The position numbers and the translations under genes were made by a program. DNA of 64,000 nucleotides. It comes from Usnea hakonensis (lineage: Eukaryota > Ascomycota > Lecanoromycetes > Lecanorales > Parmeliaceae). The notes under the pieces are model-generated. The model was not told the origin of the DNA and ran no database searches. It worked only from the letters and a program-made list of their open reading frames with translations. The stretch lies in assembly GCA_013423325.1 (NCBI GenBank), contig BLJB01000283.1, forward strand, positions 124,001 to 188,000, written 5' to 3'. This document shows, piece by piece, positions 24,119 through 34,800 of this stretch (position 1 is its first letter; each line of letters opens with the position of its first letter).

Positions 24119-24790
24119 TCATCCGCAACCAAGATACTTCTCCACATCGTCATTCCTATAAAACAGGTCCTGCAGCCTTTCCCACTTTCTCCTGTCCTCC
24201 ACATCCTTCATCCGAAGTTTCTTCGCGTCCAATTTCTCTACCTTTGCGTCTGGGGTCTTTTTGTTCCCTTTCATTTTCACGCCGAGACCCACAGTGTCAT
24301 TCTTGATTTTGGCTTTGACGGGCGCTCTTATGCCTTCACCTTTTGGGCCCAGTCCTTCTCTGGAATTGGGATCCCAGCCATACGATGAGAGGTACTTGAG
24401 CCCTTGTCGACTGCGATCCAAATGTGACGGTGGATGTGAATGAGTCAAGCAGACCATGTGAGCTATCGTGGACTCGTGATCCGCGGAAGCTGTGGAGGTT
24501 GCGTCGTCTCCCGGTATGTCTATTGGGAAACCACAGATCTCACACAAAGCTCCTCTTGATCCAAGTTGCTGTTGTGCAGCATTTCTTCCGGAATCGGAAA
24601 CATCAATTGGGGCAGGTTTCTTAAGGACAATACCTAGATATTGGTCTCCGGCAGACGTGGGAGGGGTGGTTCGCGGTGCCAAATGTTGCGTGGGAGCTGC
24701 TGCTGCGACAAAATCGATCCTCTTTCTCTTGCTCCCAGTGCCAAAGACTCTTTGCAGGCCTCCGGAAAAGACAGCTTCTTCGTCGGACAT
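24119..24790 (-). CDS. G-patch domain protein with Cys/His motif
   Basis: Single exon on the minus strand, 223 aa. The first ATG in frame is at 24790 (MSDEEAVFSGGLQRVFGTG). Residues about 75-125 contain CEICGFPI followed by spaced histidines and HMVCLTHSHPPSHLDRS, a possible metal-binding CxxC...H..C..H element. A G-patch follows: YGWDPNSREGLGPKGEGIRA, then a Lys-rich segment with VGLGVKMKG. The order Cys/His element then G-patch resembles GPANK1-type proteins. G-patch proteins commonly bind and stimulate DEAH-box helicases. The C-terminus is charged, with an RKWERLQDLFY helix-like segment. The specific partner is unknown. Confidence 0.85.
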   Translation of the reverse strand: MSDEEAVFSGGLQRVFGTGSKRKRIDFVAAAAPTQHLAPRTTPPTSAGDQYLGIVLKKPAPIDVSDSGRNAAQQQLGSRGALCEICGFPIDIPGDDATSTASADHESTIAHMVCLTHSHPPSHLDRSRQGLKYLSSYGWDPNSREGLGPKGEGIRAPVKAKIKNDTVGLGVKMKGNKKTPDAKVEKLDAKKLRMKDVEDRRKWERLQDLFYRNDDVEKYLGCG

Positions 24791-24973
24791 ATTGATGTCA
24801 GTATCAGAGTTTGGCAACAGATGACTTGTCGAGTCCTGCGACACGACGCACAATTCAATGTTTTTTCCGTCTTTAGCGCGATTTTAAATTACCAATAATA
24901 CAGTATTGTTACCTCCGTCTTTCTTATGCATGAGGTGCTGTTGAACACTTGGCAGTAGCATCTGCCCCAGAAT

Positions 24974-26265
24974 ATGCCTATTCATATACTTGCGAGCGCA
25001 GTATTTGAAGGAGTAACGATACTGCCATTTGTGATCCCTCTCCTGAAGATACTACCTGTGCTACTCTCAATATGGCTTCTAAAGGTGTACTTTGGGGGAG
25101 CCAGCAACACCTCGGAGCGCTTGATGCACTCCAAGGTGATCATGATCACAGTACTTGAGGCTCAATTTCCCTTGTGAGTATGGCTAATCAAGGACAGGGT
25201 GGTACATCCGGTATTGGTGCAGCAGTAGCTCAGCAGCTTGCGACTCGCGGGGCCCAGATAATTCTTCTCACCAATCATGCACCCTCGGACCCTTTCCTTG
25301 TGGATCACATTGACGATCTTCGCTCTTCTACCAATAATGAGTTGATCTATGCTGAGCAGGTGGACCTTGCTTCGTTGCAATCAATACGAGTCTTCGCAAC
25401 CAAATGGGTTGACAACGCTCCACCCAGAAGACTTGACATGATTATACTATGTGCGGACAGTCTGACACCTAGATTTGGTATTATCTCGAAGACACACGAT
25501 GCATTGGATCCGAATTGGGGTGTCAATTACCTTGCAAACTTTCATCTTCTTGGTATATTGAGTCCAGCAATCAGAGCGCAACCTCCAGATAGAGATGTAA
25601 GAATACTGTTTGCAACGTGCTCCAGCTATGTTGGGGGCGATCTGAAACAATTGAAGGACACAAGGGACCCTCTGCCGCCCGGGAGAAAGTATGAGACCAG
25701 TAAGCTGGCGTGCATGGTCTTTGCTCGGGCTTTTCAAAACCATCTGGATGCATATCAACGGCCAGACAAGCAGCCTAACAATGCTCGAGTCATTGTGGTT
25801 GACCCTGGCTTTACTCGAACACCTGGGATGCGGCGATGGCTGACAATGGGCTCACTGTGGGGATTGCTATTCTACTTGGTTACATGGCCATTTTGGTGGC
25901 TTGTGCTCAAATCCCCCATGCAGGGTGCCCAGGGTCTCCTCAGGGCTGCGATGGAAGCAGAACTAGGAAGAGGGTCCGCCGGGAAATTCCTAAGAGAGTG
26001 TAAAGAAGTGGACTATTTGAGGACAGAGATCAAGGACGAGAACGCTCAAAAGGAACTATGGTCGTTCAGTGAAAAGCAAATCGAGGCGCTAGAGAAGGAA
26101 GGTGCAATAAAGAGAGCCTTGGCAAAGAAGGAAAACGAGGCACTGGAGAAAGCAAAAGTTACAGCGGTCCCAGGCAAGGACGGAAAGGAGATGGCAACTG
26201 AGGAGAAATCAGGGACTGCATTGAAAGTACCAGGATCTCGGAGAAGTCGAAAAGGTGGTTCATAG
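24974..26265 (+). CDS. Membrane-anchored short-chain dehydrogenase/reductase
   Basis: Two exons, 24974-25150 and 25198-26265; 414 aa. The first exon encodes a hydrophobic anchor (about residues 10-40: ILPFVIPLLKILPVLLSIWL). The phase-0 intron joins VIMIT to GGTSGIGAAVAQQLATRG, completing the Rossmann TGxxxGIG motif. An ATCSS segment and YETSK supply the catalytic Ser, Tyr and Lys. A second hydrophobic stretch (about residues 280-300: LWGLLFYLVTWPFWWLVL) follows. The C-terminal ~80 residues are Lys/Glu-rich and probably coiled coil. It resembles RDH12/WWOX-type SDRs; the substrate is unknown. It shares a 183-bp divergent promoter with the G-patch gene. Confidence 0.88.
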
Positions 26266-26520
26266 TCTCCTCGTATTTAATGATAAACAGTGTAAACTAG
26301 AAAAAGGGGACTGGGTGATATCAGTCCGGGTCAAACATTGAACCCAATCAAATTACCGTATGATACAGTATATTTCATGTAAGCGTGGTATTAAGGCGCT
26401 TAGTTTGCCGCGTACACTCTCCAGTCTCCAGCAGCTCCGCCAGCTCCAAGAGAAGTATATTCGTCTACCCTCGAACCACCAGCTATCTCAAGAGCAACCT
26501 TCATCAACATTGCCTCCATC

Positions 26521-27047
26521 ATGGTCAGTCCCATAATTCCTTCCATCATCCCCTTCTACCCTCCCCACTAACTCCACCTTTCCAGTCCCTCCGCATAGCA
26601 CCCCCTTCCAACCACCCAACCTCAACCAACAACACCAACTCCACCACTCAAAGCGCGCCCGCCGCCCCCGGCATCCACGACACCCTCCGCTCATCCCTCG
26701 CGCCCGCCGCACCCCCAACAACCTCCCAACCCCAACCCACAACATCAGCACATCCCCTAGAATCCCGCCTCGCGGCCTGGCAGTCGACGCAGGATGCGCT
26801 CAAGATGAACATGCTCCGCCGCAACTTTGGGATCGCGGAGCCGGTCCGGCGGGGGATGGAGGCGAAGATCTGCAGGGAGGGGGAGTGGAGGCCGGCGTGT
26901 TTGGGAGGCAGCGCGGGGGTTGGGGGCGACGTGCTCGCTGGGAGGGATGCGGAGATGTGTTGGGAGGATGTCTACAGGGGCGATGAGACGAGAGAAGGGG
27001 CGGATTTCCACTCGGAAATGGAGGCGAAGTTGAAGATGGATTGGTGA
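26521..27047 (+). CDS. UMP1: Proteasome maturation factor Ump1 (POMP)
   Basis: Two exons, 26521-26523 and 26586-27047; 154 aa. The first coding exon is only the ATG: it is followed at once by GTCAGT, a CACTAAC branch-like site and a TTCCAG acceptor, after which the family N-terminus SLRIAPPSNHP begins. Without this splice the frame runs into an unrelated Ser/His-rich leader. The C-terminal half carries the Ump1 core: ESRLAAWQSTQDALKMNMLR, FGIAEPVRRGMEAKI, EGEWRP and WEDVYRGDE. Ump1 is a chaperone of 20S proteasome half-mers and is degraded on maturation. The middle is low-complexity Pro/Ala/Ser/Thr. Confidence 0.88.
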
Positions 27048-27477
27048 TGAGTTGGCGTAGGGAGAGATTACAGGATGCTTTCAAGGAGCAGTGAATATTG
27101 AGCGACTGCTTGACCGTGCATCTTTTTAGACGACTTCTGTTGCAGTCTGGCACGAGCGAATATATCCCACCAATTACGCTGTTGGATGCTGTTTCGCAGA
27201 GATCTTAATAGGCTGCCCTAACCGATCCAAAAAGCAAGCCCTTTAAGCAAGAAACCCGAAGTATAATTACATTGCTGGGAAACATGAAGGTCCTGATATG
27301 CTAGATTCGTCCCAATGCGCCGTCCATTTGCCATGTACTACGTTCCCCCTGAACACCGGAAAATGCTTCGATTGAGAAGAACGTCCTCAACGCCGGAGTG
27401 CTTCTTCCACGCATCGCCATGCTGCAAATATCAAGTTTGACTTTGTAATCGTATATTCGTATAGGAGCCCTTGGATG
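27048..27477. other. Convergent intergenic region
   Basis: 430 bp between the ends of UMP1 and the ubiquitin-fold gene. No gene seen. Confidence 0.45.
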
Positions 27478-28523
27478 TTATTGAATGATACATCGACAAC
27501 CCGGACTTCTCTCATTGCCATCCCGGTCTCTCGCCCCAGACTTCATCTTGGCATCCTCTTCGTCCACAATATCTTGTGGTTTGATCGTCATGTGGATGAT
27601 GTGGGGTGTGAGACCGTTTGTGAATCCAGAGTCTTCAACGCTTGTCAGTGGCGTACACAGCCCAAAGATCTGGAATATATATCCTACCAGATAATCGCGA
27701 TTTATCGTTGAGCATCTTGCCCATCGAGATTAAGCGTATGGACTCTGGGCTGGATGGCTTGGTTTCCCAATCTATACCCCAAAGTGTCAGTGAACCGTCT
27801 TGTGGATCCGCAGCACATCATCCATGAACCATCCTTACCGTCCCGCCAGTCTCTTAGAATGAGTTCTTTCAGCTTATATAGGCTTATATTGATCGGATTG
27901 TTGCCCTCAACCGTCACATTGCGCTTTCGAAGATACTTTTCGTCCAGCTTGTATGGATGCCTGGCTCCTGTGCTACTCAAAAGCAAGGTTATGAATAATA
28001 CCGGACCTTGAATCTCGGATTCTTTGGGGATAGGCTTTGGCTTGTCCGTTGCAGGGCCAATTGCTGGAGCTGTCTTCTGTCTCGTGAGAGGCGGAGAGGT
28101 TTCGTCTGGAATCGGTGGAACATTTGTTTGAACAGGTCCTGGGGACTGACGGACTTGGGAATCGATGTTAAAAGCTGATGACGAGTTTTGCGCGCCTGTC
28201 AGTCTGTTCTCTATCGAGTGTTCAATTGGATCTGTGCCAGCGACAGGAGCTGGTGCAGACATATTGCCTGTCTCTACGCTCGTGACGCCTTGCTGACTAT
28301 GATTGTCTGCTTCTGTGAATGTTGGAAAGGGGCCAAATAATGACTTCACAGGGGGGTCATTTGCTGTTTGTTGGTCCACCTGTCCTCTTTCTGAAGTTTC
28401 TGGGGAAGGTAGTTGGGGCACATTGGTGTGGTGGTGCTCATGAAGAGGTATGCTAGCAACATCTGAGGATCTGATTGAATCTTGATTTACCGCAACTTCT
28501 GATAGGCCATCTGCCGAAGCCAT
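27478..28523 (-). CDS. Membrane-anchored ubiquitin-fold (MUB-like, UBL3 type) protein with CaaX-type end
   Basis: Three exons on the minus strand: 28523-27839, 27771-27688, 27632-27478; 307 aa. Residues about 1-175 are low-complexity Ser/Pro/Thr/Gln. The ubiquitin-like domain follows: LFITLLLSSTGARHPYKLDE, LYKLKELILRDW, WETKPSSPESIRLISMGKML and TPHIIHMTIKP, joined correctly over both introns. The protein ends in CRCIIQ, a CxCaaX-like terminus suited to prenylation with a second acylable cysteine, as in membrane-anchored ubiquitin-fold proteins. MUBs dock E2 enzymes or sort cargo at membranes. The start is the first ATG; an open frame extends upstream with a hydrophobic run but no ATG. Confidence 0.82.
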
Positions 28524-29477
28524 AGGAAGCAGCAGTAGGAGCGGAACGGCGGCAGTCCAAACGCGATTTGAGACAATCAAGTCCTGTTGGCCGATAGGCT
28601 GGTTAAAATAAAATTAATCAGGTAAATGAAGAGTGATTGAAGTGAGAAGCAATGGCTTTGAATGATATTGTGATAGATGATACTTTATGAATAATAATGG
28701 ATAAGGGATAGTGATTAGTGGAGCAAGGGAGGCACGAGTGGCGGAAGATGTTTCAACAACGTCAGAAAAAAGTCGGTTGACGCGGATGTGACCTGAGCAA
28801 TCAAGGAACCTTCGGAAGTGGGAAACCATAGAGTATGAATATGTACCTATGTACGTACTCGATACCTTAAGGTACTTACTCTAAGTGCTCTATCTAGAGT
28901 ACAGGGAATTAATATTTTGAATACTCCTCAGACTAAATAGTAAAACAATCAAGTCATGCCTTTTGGACACAATAATAATGTACGGAGTACCTCAAACGAT
29001 TCTTCAATTACCTAAGGCTTCAACTGGCGCTTGCCAAGAATCAAATGAGGTTTTGCCAAGTCAATGCCAAGACATAAATGTGGTCAAGTCATAATAAAAA
29101 AGCACATGGAAACGTTGTCGACGTCCACTTTACAAATGAAACGCTATCCAATCCCTGGTCTGACGGCGCTGGGCTGCTATATGAGTGAAGCACGGGAAGG
29201 GATGGGCCCAAGATGAGGCATCTAAGCGGATAGTGATCGATCTCAATACAAGTCTACTTGCCAATTACTCACGCAAAGAGGATCAACTCATTTTCAATAC
29301 GACCCCGAACAGAAAAATGACGAGGGAGATAATCCCCGTTTGCTAGGACAGACGCTAAGGTGTCAATGCCGAGAAATCATATCGTGTAGTGCGTGGTTCC
29401 AATTTGGTCCTTAAAAAGAGTCCAAGCGACGAGATGAAGAGTGCATACGAGAAGGATATTGACACATATATTCATGT
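28524..29477. promoter_or_regulatory. Upstream region of the MUB-like gene / ERG8 3' region
   Basis: 954 bp without a gene. It contains TACGGAGTAC at 28981-28990 and a nearby TACCTATGTACGTACTC stretch (28851-28867), the same motif types found upstream of other genes in the window. Confidence 0.4.
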
Positions 29478-31152
29478 TTACCTAAGCCAGTCATCGTAAA
29501 CGGTTGAACTTTCTGCCACTACACCCCCATCCTCCTGCTTCACTCCTAATAGCCGTACCTTCCCTGAGCTATCTCCCTGTCCCTGCTCACTGTATAGGCG
29601 ATACTTTTCAAGGAATTGGTGTAGCTCGTTAATCACAGCGCTGTTGTCCTCAACGAGCAAAACAATAGCGTCGTACCCTCCTGCGCCAGGGACTACTCCA
29701 CCTACGACACCAGGCAATTCACAGCAGGCATTTATGAGTCTCGTTTGCACTTCGGGCTCAATTGGTACGCCGGATTTCCTCGACATCTCACGGATCAAAG
29801 ATCGAATTGTTAATATCACCGCGCGTAGAGCCTCATAATCTTCGGCCAGGCGCACAGGGTTCAATCCCAGGTTGTGAAATTCCAAGGCAAGGTCCTCGTT
29901 GGCTTTATGCAGAGTCTCCCATAGCAGTACTGATTCCTCGAATTTGATCTTCCTCCACGAGAGGACATTCTTGACCATTCCAACTGTCTCTGAGCCACAA
30001 TCGACGTCACATAGCACCAGCCTTAACCCTTCAGGGAGAGTAGCAGAAGTCTCCTTGTCTACAGTCATGTCCCATTTTCTGGAGACATCCGTATCTTCCA
30101 CTGTGGACTTCAAGCGGGTGGAAAAGTCTTTGCTCCCTACATTGCCCAGTCCCTCAAGGATCGAGGGCGAGAACCTTCTGTAGATACACGATCCATAGAC
30201 TGCAGCTGCTACATCAAAACCCGACCCGATCTTGCCTTGCGCGGCACTATGCGCTGCCTGAGCGAGATTGTGTATTCGGAGTCTCTCCTTCGTCGAGCTT
30301 GCATCACTTACCTCTCGTGGAGCATAATGTGCAACCACAGCGGTTGTGAAAGCAGTGACAAGTGCAGCTGATGATCCGAGTCCAGTCTTGTGTGCCAGAT
30401 GGAGAGGTACATTGAAGTCAAGAAATCGGTCTGTTCGAGGTGATATTTCAGTTCCCGGAGGCGCAGAGTGAGAATAATAGTCCTTATCAGCTAGGATCGT
30501 AATCGATGACGGCCCAATTTTGGTAGAGTCAACGGCCGATACATAGGTTAATGCGTAGGCGAGAGCTGTTTCGACAAACTGATTTCGAGACTGGGAGGAT
30601 GTGGAGTGACTATGCGGGTCAGGTGATATCAGTGTTGTTAAAGATGTGCATTAGCGGCTAGGTACGGGAAAGCGTTCATAGTTTTTCCGATCCGATTTCT
30701 CTCTATTCATGGGGCAACAGCATGGATGGTGACTATTAATTGCGGTGCAATGGAGAAGCGCGGTCTGTCTCATGGTGACATCGATAGAAGTAATGGCAAA
30801 CAAAGATGAGAGATCGAAGGTTGCAAAAACCATAGCGTATGAATTGCTTGGAGGATTCAAGCAGGCTTTAAAGATACTCGCTAGCTCACCCTTTCAGTTG
30901 GGTCACCTCAATGCCACCACTCTCTTCGGTCTCTCGATAGCCATACCTCCATTCGGCGTCTCTGAACTGTGGAGATCGGACAATGATTTCGGAAAGGGTG
31001 AGGCCAGGCGACGTGTGCAGAGTCTGCACATGAACATGAATGCGAGCGTCGAGTCCAAAGACTAAGCCCGTATAGTCTCTGTCCAAGACGAGGTAGCCGC
31101 CAGCCAGCAGGACCTTGCCAGGAGCTGAAAAGGCAACACTGGGGCGCTCCAT
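29478..31152 (-). CDS. ERG8: Phosphomevalonate kinase
   Basis: Two exons on the minus strand: 31152-30890 and 30609-29478; 464 aa. GHMP-kinase motifs: SAPGKVLLAGGYLVLDRDYT at the N-terminus, KTGLGSSAALVTAF as the phosphate-binding loop, and GVVPGAGGYDAIVLL near the C-terminus. HNLAQAAHSAAQGKIGSGFD and YGSCIYRRFSPSIL are typical of fungal Erg8. It phosphorylates 5-phosphomevalonate to the diphosphate in sterol and isoprenoid synthesis. The 280-nt phase-2 intron joins EVTQLKG to HSTSSQSRNQFVETALAYAL; this is the only phase-consistent join I found. A chance open frame lies inside the intron. Confidence 0.92.
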
Positions 31153-31854
31153 TACAGAGAGATACAGCCTTTCTCGAACTCGAACTCGAATACGCCTTGA
31201 CGGAGTTACATAAGGTAGGTCGGAGTATCGTAGCGGAGAAGTCCGAACACTAAGACTAGTGACTAATAGTCTCCTTTAGTGTATCCGTCATCCGAGAGGT
31301 CCCGTCGAGTTTCGAAAAATAATCGGAATATTCTTCATATTCCAAAGTATGCCTAAGTAATAAATTGGAAAAAAGGCTCATTGAACGATGATGATTCTCT
31401 AACACTTAACTTATTACGATGACACTTGACTGCTCATTCTTCATCAGTAGTCCTCGTTCTATTCTAATTTACCTTTTGTAACCTTCCCTGCCCTCACGTT
31501 GACCGAACGATACTGGCAACGTTATTTACCCCCCAGGCACACATTTAACCACTTTGACTCTTTCTATCTTCCATATCTTTAGCAGCTGACTTCGACCACG
31601 ACGACATCCATACTAGCGAGACCAACGGCAACCTCAATTCCTAGCACAGCGCCTTCTTCGACGGCTACAACGCCATCAATGAATCTGCATTCAAGACCAG
31701 TTTCTTCCTTGTGAGTAGTCCTGTCATTTGCGTCCTTCCGCCATTTCCACACTCGTTGTTTTGAACATTAGTCCTTTGCCTCCTATGTACTAACCTCGAA
31801 TTCTCTTACAGCCAATAATTTCTCGTCGAACGCGGACAGATCAAAGCTTGCCAA
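31153..31854. promoter_or_regulatory. Divergent promoter ERG8 / PPR gene
   Basis: 702 bp. On the PPR side a GTGAGT...TTACAG pair (about 31710-31811) fits a 5' UTR intron shortly before the start codon. No protein-coding segment recognised. Confidence 0.45.
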
Positions 31855-34800
31855 ATGGTTCTCAAATCATTCACCCACATCGGGCGTCAGAGCTACGGCA
31901 AGGTCTTCAGCCATGGGTACGTCCAGTCTGTAGTCGCAGCTGGGCAGACTTCACAAGTCTCTACAAACGTCCCCCTCGGCTCGTTCGGCAAGCATGCGTC
32001 GAACCGGCATGGGAGACCTCAAACAGCGCAGCTTCACTCGTCCTTTCACAATGCTTCTGGCTCACTTGACGCTGCCGGTAGAGCAGCTCCCGGTGGCGCT
32101 GATAGCATTGAATGCGGTAACGGAGCTCTAGAGCCATATCTTGAAGCATGGCAGCAGGCGCAAGCAAAAGGAAAGAAATGGAAGCAGTATCAATTTGCAA
32201 AGAGAATAGAGTGGGAAGAACACCCACTCATACCAGACGAAAAGGGAAATGAAGCGAGGGATCTCGGGCCTCATTCAGACCCTCTGCCCAATCGTGGAGG
32301 GTTGGAACGTGCCGTCACCACGAGCGCGGTCGACGATATCAAGCAATCGCTAGACCAAGCAGCAGAGGCTGAGGCTGTTGCCAAAGTTAATGAAGCTATC
32401 GCGAATGAGATCATCCATATCCAGCAGTCTGCTGCATCTCTGGATCAGCCACAAACGCTCACGGCCTCGGTTCCTCAGGAGGAGATCCATAAGCAGGCTT
32501 CTGTGGATCATGGACGTTCTACCTCTTCAGATTCATTGTCACCGGTGGTCACCGTAGATGAGACTGTCCGATCCACCCCGGTCAGCGATGTTACTGCAGC
32601 CACTTCTGTTCAGGAGATCGATTCTCAAGTTCTCTCCGAGCAGATCGGCAAGCTTCACGAAACAGAATCCTTCAGCCAGATTCCTCCCATCTTTGAGTCA
32701 ATGCTGGCTCGTGGCCTACGTCCGAGTGTCGAGGCTTACAATGCACTCCTTGCTTCTGCTACACATCTTCCCATAGCCAAGCATCAGATTGTATCTAAAG
32801 CCCTCGATATATACAGTGACATGCGAAAGCGCATGGTGGCACCGGACACGACTTTCTACACCACTCTTATTCAGATTCTCTCCCGCCGTGCTCTGGACGT
32901 GTTCGCCATGAAAAAGGCTCTGGACGAAAAGCGACTACGTTTCAACGGGCACACTGGACAAGGAGACTTTCTGTTTGCTTCCAGTGAAGCAGAATACAAC
33001 ATCTTGGCTGAGGATGATGCTTTGAACAACGCAATTCAAATTTTCAAAACATCGACTTCCTCACCCAGAAATTGTTCCTACTCAGCTGAGACATACCGCC
33101 TCCTGATCACAGCTTGCGCTTTTAAAGGTCGGGTCGAGGACATGATTCATACCTACAGTCATATGGAGTCCCACAAGGTTGAGCCAGTTGCTTCAACCTT
33201 TCCGCCAATGATCGAAGCCTTCGCAATATCCGGTGATCTCAAGAGCGCTGTTGAATGTTACAACGAATACAAATCTTTAGCCATTGCTGATGATTCTGGC
33301 ATTTCCGGTATGATTGACCGCAAGGATAACGAGGTCTATGCGGCTGTTGTCAAGGCATACGCCATGTGTGGCAGAGTTGACGGAGGCAATCGCTTCCTAG
33401 GAAAAGTCGTCGACTCTTTAGCTGATGTGACTGAGTATCGCAAAGAGCGCCTTGAAGCTGTTCAAGATATCGTGGTTTTGAATGCCCTTGTGGAAGAGCG
33501 CTTGACTGGCGGTGACTTTTCTGGGGCTTTAAAGGTCGCAGAAGAGCGTAGCTTAACGCCGGCCATGAGAAGAGAAGCGATGTCCAGAATTTGCACGACG
33601 GCTGCAGATCATGGGGACGTCAGTCTTGCGACCAAGGCTTATCAGTACCTATCATCGTGGCCTGAAGGCACTTCAAAAGCAGCTTTGTCAATGCTTGCTT
33701 TGCACATCCGTCAAGGCAGCCTAGATACCGCTGGCGAGTACTGGGCTCTTCTGACTGCGTCTTCGAGGTTCGATATATCATTCGTAGAACCTACGACTTT
33801 GTATGCCACCGCTCTCATCCAAAAAGGCCGCATCGACGAAGGATTAATGCAAGCTCGTGAAGGCTTTGGCCGAATTCGTGCTTCTATTGGAGTCGCAACC
33901 TTGTCTTCAGAAGCTGCAGAAGAGATAGATGAGGCTTTCGTACTCATTGGTGCTCTTCTCGCAAAGAAAGGCATGACTCCTTCGGCAAATGCGAGTATGA
34001 GCTTTATGTGGGCAATGATCGAAAATGGCGGCTTAGTCTCGCCCGTTGCTGAGCAGATGCTTGCTGGACTCGGTCCCGAGGATGTGACAAGCCTTAGCTG
34101 GCAAGATACGATACTAGCTTTGCAGGTAGAAGCCGGGCTTCTTGGGAGTGGTAAAGTCTCACTCGACATAGCTCATTCGGCTCGGTTTATTCACCTGTTC
34201 GATATTGCCGTTAGCTCAGCTGCTCCTTTGGATGAGCGCACGGCCGACTTGATAGAGAAAGCCTTGGGTACTTTGTCACACGAGCGTCCAGATCTCATCA
34301 GCAAATGGCAGAGCTATCGACATTTGCCTGCAGAGCAAGCATTTTCTCAACGTGCTTTTGCACCGCAACCTACTCCTGCTGTTTCTTCGATAGGTTCGTT
34401 TGCAGATTCATATGACCCGCATGCTGCAGCGACGGACTATCGAGGCTCGACCATCATTGCTGAAGAATTAGAAAACCGTCGCAACAGCGCTGGCCTTAAT
34501 GAAGCCCTGGTGACGTTCAGAAATATTCGGCGCGCTGGTCGCCATCCACGTTATATTGTATATTCAAAGCTCATCTCAGCCGCTGCCAAGGAAGGCCGAA
34601 CAAATCTGATCCACGACATTCTTGGAATGGCAAGACACGACGTGCCCTATTTGCCTCAGTATTCAGTCGTTCGGCATGGATGGTCATCAATCTTGGACGC
34701 AATGGTAGGTGCTTGCCTCAGCCTCGGCAGGCGAACACTGGCGGCTCAGTTCCACCAAGAGATGCTCGACATGGGTACCGCTCCTACCGCAAATACCTTT

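Noticed and set aside
28524..28580. Signal-peptide-like extension (Leu-rich) in front of the MUB-like protein
   Set aside because: The frame has no ATG there before a stop; the hydrophobic run starts from a TTG, which is not a normal start in fungal nuclear genes.
30306..30311. Perfect GTAAGT on the ERG8 sense strand
   Set aside because: The reading frame continues through it into the conserved HNLAQAAHSAAQGKIGSGFD block and no suitable acceptor follows at intron distance.
30651..30860. Open frame on the minus strand within ERG8
   Set aside because: It lies in the 280-nt intron; including it breaks the join between EVTQLKG and the conserved NQFVETALAYAL, and it has no family match.
33711..34169. 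152-codon minus-strand frame inside the PPR gene
   Set aside because: Shadow of a long, well-patterned PPR coding frame; no start context or domain.
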